64,000 bases of DNA from Arthrobacter agilis (GTDB lineage: Bacteria > Actinomycetota > Actinomycetes > Actinomycetales > Micrococcaceae), in NCBI RefSeq assembly GCF_006494655.1, contig NZ_VHIM01000003.1:310001-374000 (forward strand), in the 5' to 3' direction. Position 1 is the first letter of the stretch. The number at the start of each line of letters is the position of its first letter. Positions 57,325 to 64,000 of this stretch are shown here, in pieces. Under the pieces are notes generated by a model. That model was not told the DNA's origin, searched no databases, and worked only from the letters and a program-made list of their open reading frames with translations. Position numbers and translations under genes: made by a program.

Positions 57325-58773
57325 CTAGCCCGCCGTCGTCAGTGCTGCCCGGGGTACGGGCTCGTAGCGGTCGGTAGTCGCCGCGGCGCGCGCTGCGTGC
57401 CTGATGCCGGCGAGGCCGTGCCCCGCCTCGAGCAGGCCGGCCGCCCTGGCCTGCACGAGGACGTTCCCCAGGGCTGTCGCCTCCACAGGTCCGGCCACGA
57501 CCGGAATGCCCGTACGGTCCGCCGTCAGCTGGCACAGGAGGGAGTTCTGGGAGCCACCCCCGACGATGTGGATCACCCCGATACGGCGACCCGAGAGCCG
57601 CGCCGCGTCCTGCAGCGTGCGGGCGTAGCCTGCGGCGAGGCTGTCCAGGATGCATCGCACCACGGCTTCCCGCGTGGGGAGGTCGCCCGCCGCGCTCCGG
57701 ATCCGTGCCGGCATGCCGTCGGGCGCCAGGAAGTCGTTGCTGTCCGCGTCGATGACAGGCCCTCCGGCAGGCAGGGCCGCCGCCGCGCCGAGCAGCCCGG
57801 CCAGATCCGGCAGCGGTCCTTCGGCGTTCCACTCGCGCAGGCATTCCTGCAGGAGCCAGAGGCCCCCCGTGTTGCGGAGGTAGCGGATGGTCCCGTCCAC
57901 GCCCCGCTCGTTCGTGAAGTTCGCGGCGCGGCTCTCATCGGTCAGGATCGGGGTGTCGAGTTCCACGCCGACGAGCGACCACGTGCCGGAGGAGATGTAG
58001 GCGAAGTCCCTCCCCGTGGCGGGTACAGCCGCCACGGCGGAGGCGGTGTCGTGCGAGCCGACGGCGACGACGGTGGTCTGCGCCGGCAGGCCCGTCGCCG
58101 CGGCGACGTCAGGCAGCAGCTGCCCCACGACCGTGCCGGGCTCCACGAGCGGCGGGAACACCTCCGGACGCAGGTCCAGTGCGTCGAAGAGGTCGGCGGC
58201 CCACGTGCCCGTGGCGGCGTCGAGCAGGCCCGTGGTCGAGGCGTTGGTGGCTTCGGTGCGGCGGACGCCGGTCAGGCGATGGGCGAGCAGGTCCGGGATC
58301 AGCAGGGCCTGCACCCCGTCCAGTGACCGCTCCGCAGCCAACTGGTACACCGTGTTGAACGGCAGGAACTGCAGCCCGGTCCGCGCGTAGAGCTGCTCCT
58401 GGGGCGCCGCTGCGTGGACGGCGTCGATGGTCGCAGCGGTCCGCCCGTCCCGGTAACTGAAGGGCAGGTGCAGCAGCTCGCCGTCGCCGTCGACCAGCCC
58501 GTAGTCCACGGCCCACGTATCGATCCCGATGCTCTGCACTGTCTCGCCGGCGCTCGCCGCGGTCTCGGCAGCTGACCGGAGTCCCACGATCACCTCGGCG
58601 AACAGGGCATCCACATCCCACCGGAGTGCGCCGTCGAGCACCTGTACGCCGTTGGGAAAACGGTGCACCGTGGTGAGTTCGGGGCCCTTCTCCGTCAGCC
58701 GTCCGAGGATCACCCGCCCTGAGGATGCCCCGATGTCGACGGCGGCGAAGACAGCCGTTCCAGTCTCGTCCAC
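57325..58773 (-). CDS. rhaB: Rhamnulokinase
   Basis: 482 residues from a GTG at 58773, one base after the stop of the preceding gene (TGACGTG); a GTG at 58800 would overlap it. FGGY-family sugar kinase: N-terminal ATP/phosphate region AVDIGASSGRVILG, DTWAVDYGLVD, VGSHDTASAVAAVP, and C-terminal ISSGTWSLVGVE. The C-terminal domain has VGGGSQNSLLCQLTAD. It phosphorylates L-rhamnulose at C1. It follows rhaI and the aldolase/dehydrogenase gene in one unit. Confidence 0.93.
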   Translation of the reverse strand: MDETGTAVFAAVDIGASSGRVILGRLTEKGPELTTVHRFPNGVQVLDGALRWDVDALFAEVIVGLRSAAETAASAGETVQSIGIDTWAVDYGLVDGDGELLHLPFSYRDGRTAATIDAVHAAAPQEQLYARTGLQFLPFNTVYQLAAERSLDGVQALLIPDLLAHRLTGVRRTEATNASTTGLLDAATGTWAADLFDALDLRPEVFPPLVEPGTVVGQLLPDVAAATGLPAQTTVVAVGSHDTASAVAAVPATGRDFAYISSGTWSLVGVELDTPILTDESRAANFTNERGVDGTIRYLRNTGGLWLLQECLREWNAEGPLPDLAGLLGAAAALPAGGPVIDADSNDFLAPDGMPARIRSAAGDLPTREAVVRCILDSLAAGYARTLQDAARLSGRRIGVIHIVGGGSQNSLLCQLTADRTGIPVVAGPVEATALGNVLVQARAAGLLEAGHGLAGIRHAARAAATTDRYEPVPRAALTTAG

Positions 58774-58774
58774 G

Positions 58775-60862
58775 TCAGCGGAGGAAGGCCGCGGCGACAC
58801 CCGCGTCCACGGGGATGTGCAGCCCCGTGGTGTGCGAGAGCTCGTCCGAGGTGAGGACGGCGACGGCGTTCGCCACGTTCTCGGGCAGTACCTCGCGCTT
58901 GAGGAGGGTGCGCTGGGCGTAGTACTCGCCGAGCTTGTCCTCCTCGACGCCGTAGACCGCGGCGCGCTTGGCGCCCCAGCCGCCGGCGAAGATGCCCGAG
59001 CCCCGCACCACGCCGTCGGGGTTGATGCCGTTGACGCGGACGCCGTAGCCCCCGAGTTCGGCGGCGAGGAGCCTGACCTGATGGGCCTGGTCGGCCTTCG
59101 TGGCGCTGTAGGCGATGTTGTTGGGGCCCGCGAAGACGGAGTTCTTGGAGGAGATGTAGATGATGTCCCCGCCCATGTCCTGCTCGATCAGGACCTTCGC
59201 GGCTGCCTGCGACATGAGGAAGGAGCCCTTCGCCATGACGTCGTGCTGCAGGTCCCAGTCCTTCTCCGTGGTCTCCAGGAGCGGCTTGGAGATGGAGAGG
59301 CCGGCGTTGTTGACCACGAGGTCCAGCCCGCCGAACGCCAGGACGGCGGCCTGGACGGCCTGGCGCACCTGCGCGGGGTCGGTGACGTCGGCCTGGACGC
59401 CGACGGCGACGTCGGCACCGCCGAGCTCCTCGGCCACCGCCGCCGCGCTGTCGATGTTCAGGTCCGCGATGACCACACACGCCCCTTCCGCCGCGAGACG
59501 CGTGGCGATGGCCTTGCCGATGCCCGACGCCGCGCCCGTCACCAGGGCGATGCGTCCGGCGTGGGACTTGGGCTTCGGCAGCCGGGCCAGTTTGGCCTCC
59601 TCGAGGGCCCAGTACTCGATGCGGAACTTCTCGCTCTCCTCGATGGGGGCGTAGGTGGAGACGGCCTCGGCGCCGCGCATCACGTTGATGGCGTTGAGGT
59701 AGAACTCCCCGGCGACGCGGGCGGTCTGCTTGTTGGCGCCGAAGGAGAACATGCCGACGCCGGGCACGAGCACGATCGCCGGGTCGGCTCCCCGCATGGC
59801 GGGGGAGTCCGGCGTGGCGTGGCGGTCGTAGTACGCGGCGTAGTCGGCCCGGTATTCCGTGTGCAGTTCGCGCAGGCGCAGCAGGCAGCTCTCGACGTCG
59901 GCGCCGGCCGGGAGATCGAGGACGAGCGGCTTCACCTTGGTGCGCAGGAAATGATCGGGGCAGCTCGTGCCGAGGGCGCCGAGGCGCGGGTGGGCCTCGG
60001 CGGCCAGGAAGTCGAGGACGCGGGGGTCATCGGTGAAGTGGCCCACCTGGGCCTTGTCGGTGGAGGCGAGCCCGCGGATGGTCGGGGCGAGGGCTGCGGC
60101 CTTCGCCCGGCGCTCGTCCTCGGGCAGCGGGCCGTAGCCCTCGAGGACGGGCCCGAAGGGCTCGGCCGTGCCGTGCTCGGCGATGTACCGTTCTGCGGTC
60201 TCGATGATCCAGAGCGAGTTCGCTTCGGCTTCGTCGGACGTCTCGCCCCAGGCGGTGATGCCGTGCCCGCCGAGGATGGTGCCGATCGCCTCGGGATTGG
60301 CCTCCTTGATGGCGGCGATGTCGAGGCCGAGCTGGAATCCGGGACGGCGCCAGGGCACCCAGAGAACCTTCGAGCCGAAGATCGTGGCGGTGAGTGCCTC
60401 GCCGTCGGCTGCCGTGGCGATCGCGATGCCCGAATCCGGGTGCAGGTGGTCCACGTGTGCGGCGTCGACGAGGCCGTGCATGGCGGTGTCGATGGACGGC
60501 GCCGCGCCGCCCTTGCCGTGGAGGGTGTAGTCGAACGCGGCGACCATCTCGTCCTCGCGCTCGAGGCCGGGGTAGACGCCCTGCAGGGCGCGCATGCGGT
60601 CGAGGCGGAGGACGGCGAGGCCCGACTCCGTCAGGGTCCCGAGGTCACCTCCGGAGCCCTTGACCCAGAGCAGGTCGACGTCGTCTCCCGTGACGGGGTC
60701 GGTGCCGACGCCCTTCGCGGACGTGTTGCCGCCGGCGTAGTTGGTGTTCCGCTTGTCGGCACCGAGGCGGTTGGACCGGCCGATGAGATCGGCGACCGTC
60801 GATGCGCCGCTCGCACCGGTACCGGTGGAGGTGGTCGTTCCTGTCGTCGTCGTCACGCTCAT
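58775..60862 (-). CDS. Bifunctional rhamnulose-1-phosphate aldolase / lactaldehyde dehydrogenase (SDR) fusion
   Basis: 695 residues from ATG 60862, which overlaps the rhaI stop (ATGA). Residues about 25-400 are a class II aldolase domain with HPDS-type metal His (HVDHLHPDSG) and GGHGITAWG. Residues about 430-695 are a short-chain dehydrogenase with TGAASGIGKAIA and YSATKADQAH (Tyr and Lys). In actinobacteria this fusion splits L-rhamnulose-1-phosphate into dihydroxyacetone phosphate and L-lactaldehyde and then oxidises or reduces the lactaldehyde. Neighbours rhaI and rhaB support the role. Confidence 0.93.
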   Translation of the reverse strand: MSVTTTTGTTTSTGTGASGASTVADLIGRSNRLGADKRNTNYAGGNTSAKGVGTDPVTGDDVDLLWVKGSGGDLGTLTESGLAVLRLDRMRALQGVYPGLEREDEMVAAFDYTLHGKGGAAPSIDTAMHGLVDAAHVDHLHPDSGIAIATAADGEALTATIFGSKVLWVPWRRPGFQLGLDIAAIKEANPEAIGTILGGHGITAWGETSDEAEANSLWIIETAERYIAEHGTAEPFGPVLEGYGPLPEDERRAKAAALAPTIRGLASTDKAQVGHFTDDPRVLDFLAAEAHPRLGALGTSCPDHFLRTKVKPLVLDLPAGADVESCLLRLRELHTEYRADYAAYYDRHATPDSPAMRGADPAIVLVPGVGMFSFGANKQTARVAGEFYLNAINVMRGAEAVSTYAPIEESEKFRIEYWALEEAKLARLPKPKSHAGRIALVTGAASGIGKAIATRLAAEGACVVIADLNIDSAAAVAEELGGADVAVGVQADVTDPAQVRQAVQAAVLAFGGLDLVVNNAGLSISKPLLETTEKDWDLQHDVMAKGSFLMSQAAAKVLIEQDMGGDIIYISSKNSVFAGPNNIAYSATKADQAHQVRLLAAELGGYGVRVNGINPDGVVRGSGIFAGGWGAKRAAVYGVEEDKLGEYYAQRTLLKREVLPENVANAVAVLTSDELSHTTGLHIPVDAGVAAAFLR

Positions 60863-62025
60863 GCTCCCCATCCGGCCTGCTGGCCGCCCTGTCGTTCACT
60901 GTTGATCCGGTCCTGGTAGCCGCTGGCACGGTATGCGTCCATCGAATCCGCCGGGAGGCCCTTCGACTCGCGCCACGCAGCCAGGCCCGGGCGGACGTCC
61001 GTGTAGAAGGCGTCCATCAGGATCGCGTTTGCACCGAGGACGTCCCCGGACTCCTGGGCGGCGGTGAGGGCCGGCCGGTCGATGAGCAGCGCCCGCGCCG
61101 TCATCTCCTGGACGTTGAGCACCGAGCGGAGCTGCCCCGGTATCTTCTCCTCGAGGTTGTGGCACTGGTCGAGCATCAGGGCGATACCGCTGTCGGGGGA
61201 CAGCCCACCGCCGCGCACCACCTCGGCCATGATCCGGAACAGCTGGAACGGATCCGCGGCACCGACGATCAGGTCGTCATCCGCGTAGAACCGGGAGTTG
61301 AAGTCGAAGGAGCCGAGTTTCCCGAGCCGGATGAGCTGCGCCACGATGAACTCGATGTTGGTGCCCGGAGCATGATGTCCGGTGTCGAGGCACACGAGGG
61401 CTTTCTCGCCCAGCTGCAGGCAGTGGGCGTAGGAGGTGCCCCAGTCGGGGACATCCGTGTGGTAGAACGCCGGCTCGAAGAACTTGTACTCCAGCACCAG
61501 GCGCTGGTTCTCGCCGAGGCGGTCGTAGACCGCCCGCAGGGAGTCCTGCAGCCAGTCCTGGCGAGAGCGCATGTCCGCCTGGCCGGGATAGTTCGAGCCA
61601 TCGGCCAGCCAGATCTTCAGGTCACGCGAACCGGTGACGTTCATGACCTCGATGCACTCGTACATGTGGTCGATCGCCTTGTTCCGCACGGCGGCGTCGC
61701 TGTGCGTGAGGCTGCCGAACTTGTAGTCGTCGTCCTGGAAGGTGTTGCTGTTGACGGTCCCGAGCGTCATGCCGTGGTCGGCCGCGTAGGAGGCCAGGGC
61801 GCCGTAGTCGTCGACCTTGTCCCACGGAATGTGCAGGGCGACGCTGGGGGCAAGACCCGTCAGCCTGTGCACCATTCCGGCGTCGGCGATCTTCTCCTGC
61901 ACCGTGCGTGGCGTGCCGGGCGTCGCGAAGACCTTGAAGCGCGTCCCCGAGTTGCCGTAGGCCCAGGAGGGAACCTCGATGGCGAGCTGCTCCAGCTCCG
62001 GCGTGATGTCGTCGATGACAGTCAT
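60859..62025 (-). CDS. rhaI: L-rhamnose isomerase
   Basis: 388 residues from ATG 62025, seven bases after GGAGAG. TIM-barrel xylose-isomerase-like fold of the Pseudomonas stutzeri RhaI type: HIPWDKVDDYGALASYA, NSNTFQDDDYKFGSLTHSD (core TFQDDDYKFG), YKFFEPAFYHTDVPDWG (metal-binding Glu) and CLDTGHHAPGTNIEF (metal-binding Asp and His). It converts L-rhamnose to L-rhamnulose. It is the first gene of the rhaI-aldolase-rhaB operon and shares a divergent control region with the LacI gene. Confidence 0.93.
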   Translation of the reverse strand: MTVIDDITPELEQLAIEVPSWAYGNSGTRFKVFATPGTPRTVQEKIADAGMVHRLTGLAPSVALHIPWDKVDDYGALASYAADHGMTLGTVNSNTFQDDDYKFGSLTHSDAAVRNKAIDHMYECIEVMNVTGSRDLKIWLADGSNYPGQADMRSRQDWLQDSLRAVYDRLGENQRLVLEYKFFEPAFYHTDVPDWGTSYAHCLQLGEKALVCLDTGHHAPGTNIEFIVAQLIRLGKLGSFDFNSRFYADDDLIVGAADPFQLFRIMAEVVRGGGLSPDSGIALMLDQCHNLEEKIPGQLRSVLNVQEMTARALLIDRPALTAAQESGDVLGANAILMDAFYTDVRPGLAAWRESKGLPADSMDAYRASGYQDRINSERQGGQQAGWGA

Positions 62026-62141
62026 GTACTCTCTCCAGCGTGTGGCGTCCGGGTGCCCCATCACAGGCCGGACAGCAGTTTCTCGGGTCGCTTCCCCGCC
62101 CCGGGGACGGCTCGGGAGGAGAAGTGGAATCGCCGCACCTT

Positions 62142-62166
62142 TGAATCGTTTCATTGGTACGTTTCA
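62142..62166. promoter_or_regulatory. LacI-type operators of the rha operon
   Basis: TGAATCGTTTCA (62142-62153) is the reverse complement of the operator at 63378-63389. A degenerate copy TGGTACGTTTCA lies at 62155-62166. Both overlap or follow the expected start of the minus-strand rha transcript, typical for LacI-family repression. Confidence 0.8.
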
Positions 62167-62167
62167 A

Positions 62168-62196
62168 AGTTATCCTTGCTTCAGACCGAGTGTCAA
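62168..62196 (-). promoter_or_regulatory. Promoter of the rha operon
   Basis: On the minus strand TTGACA (62196-62191) and ATAACT (62173-62168) are 17 bp apart, giving a sigma-70-type promoter whose start would lie near 62161, inside the operator pair. The 5' leader would be about 135 nt. Confidence 0.65.
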
Positions 62197-62251
62197 CAGC
62201 CCGCCGCTCGTCCGTTCGGCGGGTCCGAGCACCGAGGAGTCCGAGGTATCA

Positions 62252-63283
62252 ATGGAGAGCCGACCCGTGAGCATCAAGGACGTCGCCGATCGGGCAGGGG
62301 TAGCCGTCGGCACCGTGTCGAACGTGCTCAACCATCCCGCACGCGTCTCGTCCGCCACGCGTGAGCGGGTCCAGTCCGCGATCGATCACCTGGGTTTCGT
62401 GCGGAACGACGCCGCGCGCCAGCTGCGTGCAGGCCAGAGCCGCACCATCGGGCTCATCGTGCTCGACGTCGGCAACCCGTTCTTCTCGTCGCTCGCCCGC
62501 GCAGCGGAGGACTGCGCCGCCGAGAACGGCAGCACCGTGGTGCTGGGCGACAGCGGGCAGGACCTCGAGCGCGAGGCCCGCTACATCGACGTCTTCGAGC
62601 AGCAGCGCGTCCAGGGCATGCTCATCTCGCCCGTGGGTGACGTGGGTCCGCGCGTCGAGGCCCTGCGCAAGCGCGGTATGCCGGTTGTCCTGGTGGACCG
62701 CGTGGATGCACAACGGCGCTGCAGTTCGGTCTCCGTGGATGATGTGGCCGGCGGCTACATGGCCGTGCGGCACCTGCTCGCGGCAGGACGCCGCCGCATC
62801 GTGTTCGTCGGGACGAAGGCGGACTTCCGGCAGGTGGCCGACCGGCTGGCGGGTGCGCGCCAGGCGGTGGAGGAGCAGGACGACGCCGTGCTCGAGGTGG
62901 TGGAGGCGGATGCCATGACCGTCCTCGCCGGACGCGACGTGGGTGGTGCGATCGCACGCCGTGCGGCGGGAGGCCTGCCCGACGGCATCTTCTGCGCCAA
63001 TGATCTCCTCGCGATCGGCGTCATGCAGGCCGTGCTCCTGATCCGCGGGCTCCGCATTCCCGAGGACCTGGCGCTGATCGGGTACGACGACATCGATTTC
63101 TCCGCCTCCACCGTGGTGCCCCTGACGAGTGTCCGCAAGCCCACGGAACTGATGGGGCGGACCGCCGTTGACCTGCTCCTCGAGGAGATCGAGGCCCCTT
63201 CCTCCCGACGTCGGCAGGTCATCTTCGACCCCGAGCTGGTGGAACGCGGCAGCACGACGGCGGCGGTGCGGGCCGTCGGGTGA
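62252..63283 (+). CDS. LacI-family regulator of the rhamnose genes
   Basis: 343 residues from ATG 62252 with GAGG five bases upstream. The N-terminal LacI HTH is IKDVADRAGVAVGTVSNVLNHP, followed by the hinge helix (DAARQLRAGQSRTIGLIV). The periplasmic-binding-like sensor contains FFSSLARAAED, VVLVDRVD, FVGTKADFRQVADRLAG and IGYDDIDFSAS. Both operators with the pattern TGAA(A/T)CG(A/T)TTCA lie at the flanking promoters, so it should repress the rha operon and the ABC importer until rhamnose or rhamnulose is present. Confidence 0.93.
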   Translation: MESRPVSIKDVADRAGVAVGTVSNVLNHPARVSSATRERVQSAIDHLGFVRNDAARQLRAGQSRTIGLIVLDVGNPFFSSLARAAEDCAAENGSTVVLGDSGQDLEREARYIDVFEQQRVQGMLISPVGDVGPRVEALRKRGMPVVLVDRVDAQRRCSSVSVDDVAGGYMAVRHLLAAGRRRIVFVGTKADFRQVADRLAGARQAVEEQDDAVLEVVEADAMTVLAGRDVGGAIARRAAGGLPDGIFCANDLLAIGVMQAVLLIRGLRIPEDLALIGYDDIDFSASTVVPLTSVRKPTELMGRTAVDLLLEEIEAPSSRRRQVIFDPELVERGSTTAAVRAVG

Positions 63284-63329
63284 TCTTCCGACGCCCCGCA
63301 CCGGTCGATCACAGCTCGGTCTCGAGCTG

Positions 63330-63358
63330 TTGACGGTGATCTGTGTCACGCCTACTAT
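63330..63358 (+). promoter_or_regulatory. Promoter of the sugar ABC importer operon
   Basis: TTGACG (63330-63335) and TACTAT (63353-63358) with a 17-bp spacer. Transcription would start near 63365, 13 bp before the operator at 63378. Confidence 0.75.
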
Positions 63359-63377
63359 TCGGAATGGATCGTTCCTC

Positions 63378-63389
63378 TGAAACGATTCA
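63378..63389. promoter_or_regulatory. LacI operator downstream of the importer promoter
   Basis: TGAAACGATTCA is the exact reverse complement of the rha operator at 62142-62153 and begins about 20 bp after the -10 box, so bound repressor would block the elongating polymerase. Confidence 0.85.
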
Positions 63390-63407
63390 TTTTTCTGAGG
63401 AGTTGCG

Positions 63408-64000
63408 ATGACGCACCTGGATGGTCCTGGCAGCGGGGCCACCGACCCGATCGATCCGGCCCGGACACCCGTGCTCTCCCTCCGCGGGGCACTGAAGACC
63501 TTCGGCCCGGTCGTGGCACTCGCGGATGGCACGGTGGAGCTGAGGGCGGGTGAGATCCACGCCCTGGTCGGGGAGAACGGTGCCGGGAAGTCGACGCTCG
63601 TGAAGATCCTCGCGGGAGTACATCAGCCTGACGCAGGCGAGTTCGTCGTCGCAGGTGAGCCCGTCAGCTTCCGTACGGTCGCCGACAGCAAGGCTGCGGG
63701 GATCTCCGTGATCTACCAGGAGCCCACGCTCTTCCCCGACCTTTCCGTGGCCGAGAACATCTTCATCGGACGGCAGCCCACAGGCCGCTTCGGCCTCATC
63801 AGCCGCGTCGAGATGCGCCGGCGGGCCGAGGAGCTGTTCGATCAGTTGGGTGTGCCCATCGATCCCGACCGCGTGGCGGAGGGTCTCTCGATCGCCGACC
63901 AGCAGATCATCGAGATCGCCAAGGCCATCTCGCTCGACGCCCGCATTCTCGTGATGGACGAGCCCACGGCCGCCCTCAGCGGCATCGAGGTGGAGCGCCT
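63408..64000 (+). CDS. Sugar ABC importer ATPase (RbsA/MglA type), partial
   Basis: The gene runs off the right edge; 197 codons are visible. ATG 63408 has AGGAG seven bases upstream. After a 24-residue polar N-terminus comes an ABC ATPase domain: Walker [10 protein letters not shown], the Q-loop region [21 protein letters not shown], and Walker [14 protein letters not shown]. Signature [14 protein letters not shown] is the variant typical of sugar double-ATPases. The position next to the LacI regulator and rha enzymes makes rhamnose the likely substrate (RhaT-like), but the specificity lies in genes beyond the edge. Confidence 0.93.
   Translation, partial: MTHLDGPGSGATDPIDPARTPVLSLRGALKTFGPVVALADGTVELRAGEIHALVGENGAGKSTLVKILAGVHQPDAGEFVVAGEPVSFRTVADSKAAGISVIYQEPTLFPDLSVAENIFIGRQPTGRFGLISRVEMRRRAEELFDQLGVPIDPDRVAEGLSIADQQIIEIAKAISLDARILVMDEPTAALSGIEVER

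Noticed and set aside
1-64000. rRNA, tRNA, prophage, integrase or insertion sequence
   Set aside because: No cloverleaf with a GGTTCGA-type arm, rRNA-like stretch, transposase or integrase motif was seen while reading both strands; a tRNAscan or BLAST search was not possible.

Overview
The window is high-GC, densely packed actinobacterial DNA. GTG and TTG starts are used, stops and starts often overlap, and gene content points to the Micrococcaceae (an Arthrobacter-like soil organism): a GAF-ANTAR regulator pair, a homoprotocatechuate meta-cleavage operon with a dioxygenase like that of Arthrobacter/Brevibacterium, an actinobacterial rhamnose operon, CsoR/CopZ/CopA copper control and a mycobacterial-type alanine dehydrogenase. 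No rRNA, tRNA, CRISPR array, transposase or phage gene was recognised. All identifications come from reading the sequence; no database search was possible.

Layout. 1-6.8 kb: end of a DUF808 membrane protein, an atypical Nramp transporter, an MFS exporter, then copA-copZ-csoR, with a CsoR-type operator shared with a divergent DUF305 gene. 6.9-12.1 kb: DUF3105 protein, GAF-ANTAR regulator, D-threonine-aldolase-like enzyme, EAL protein and prfC. 12.2-19.7 kb: a minus-strand homoprotocatechuate operon (FAH-RraA fusion, GntR regulator, hpaE, hpaD, hpaH, hpaI, NmrA-like protein) behind a near-perfect GntR operator. 19.8-28.3 kb: an ABC exporter pair, a DHA2 efflux pump with divergent TetR, mscL, Pr6Pr membrane protein and a FAD-Rieske oxidoreductase.

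28.4-36.9 kb: a photolyase-like protein that has lost the iron-sulfur cysteines of its family, an aldo/keto reductase, a small orphan plus FHA protein, a 2H phosphoesterase, lipase maturation factor, EEP hydrolase and purB. 37-44.2 kb: a WXG-like helical protein coupled to an alpha/beta hydrolase with a repetitive proline tail, an aminotransferase, and the E1alpha-E1beta-E2 genes of a branched-chain 2-oxoacid dehydrogenase.

44.5-48.7 kb holds the most unusual locus. A TrmB/LuxR-type regulator faces a tiny secreted-peptide gene whose product carries two copies of SVSA-x-SWDWPK. Downstream lie a stand-alone LanB elimination-domain (thiopeptide-type) protein and a 63-residue HTH-like protein, closed by a strong terminator. 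Nested inverted repeats sit in the promoter region. I read it as a candidate peptide-signal or RiPP-like system; the function is inferred.

48.7-57.3 kb: FMN reductase, second GAF-ANTAR protein, ald with divergent PucR regulator, an orphan excisionase-like HTH, zinc-ribbon and membrane proteins, a hexanucleotide repeat, a TPR-like GGDEF protein and a DUF2256-DUF3253 protein. 57.3-64 kb: the rhamnose regulon (rhaI, aldolase/dehydrogenase fusion, rhaB; divergent LacI regulator; start of a sugar ABC importer), with matching LacI operators at both promoters.
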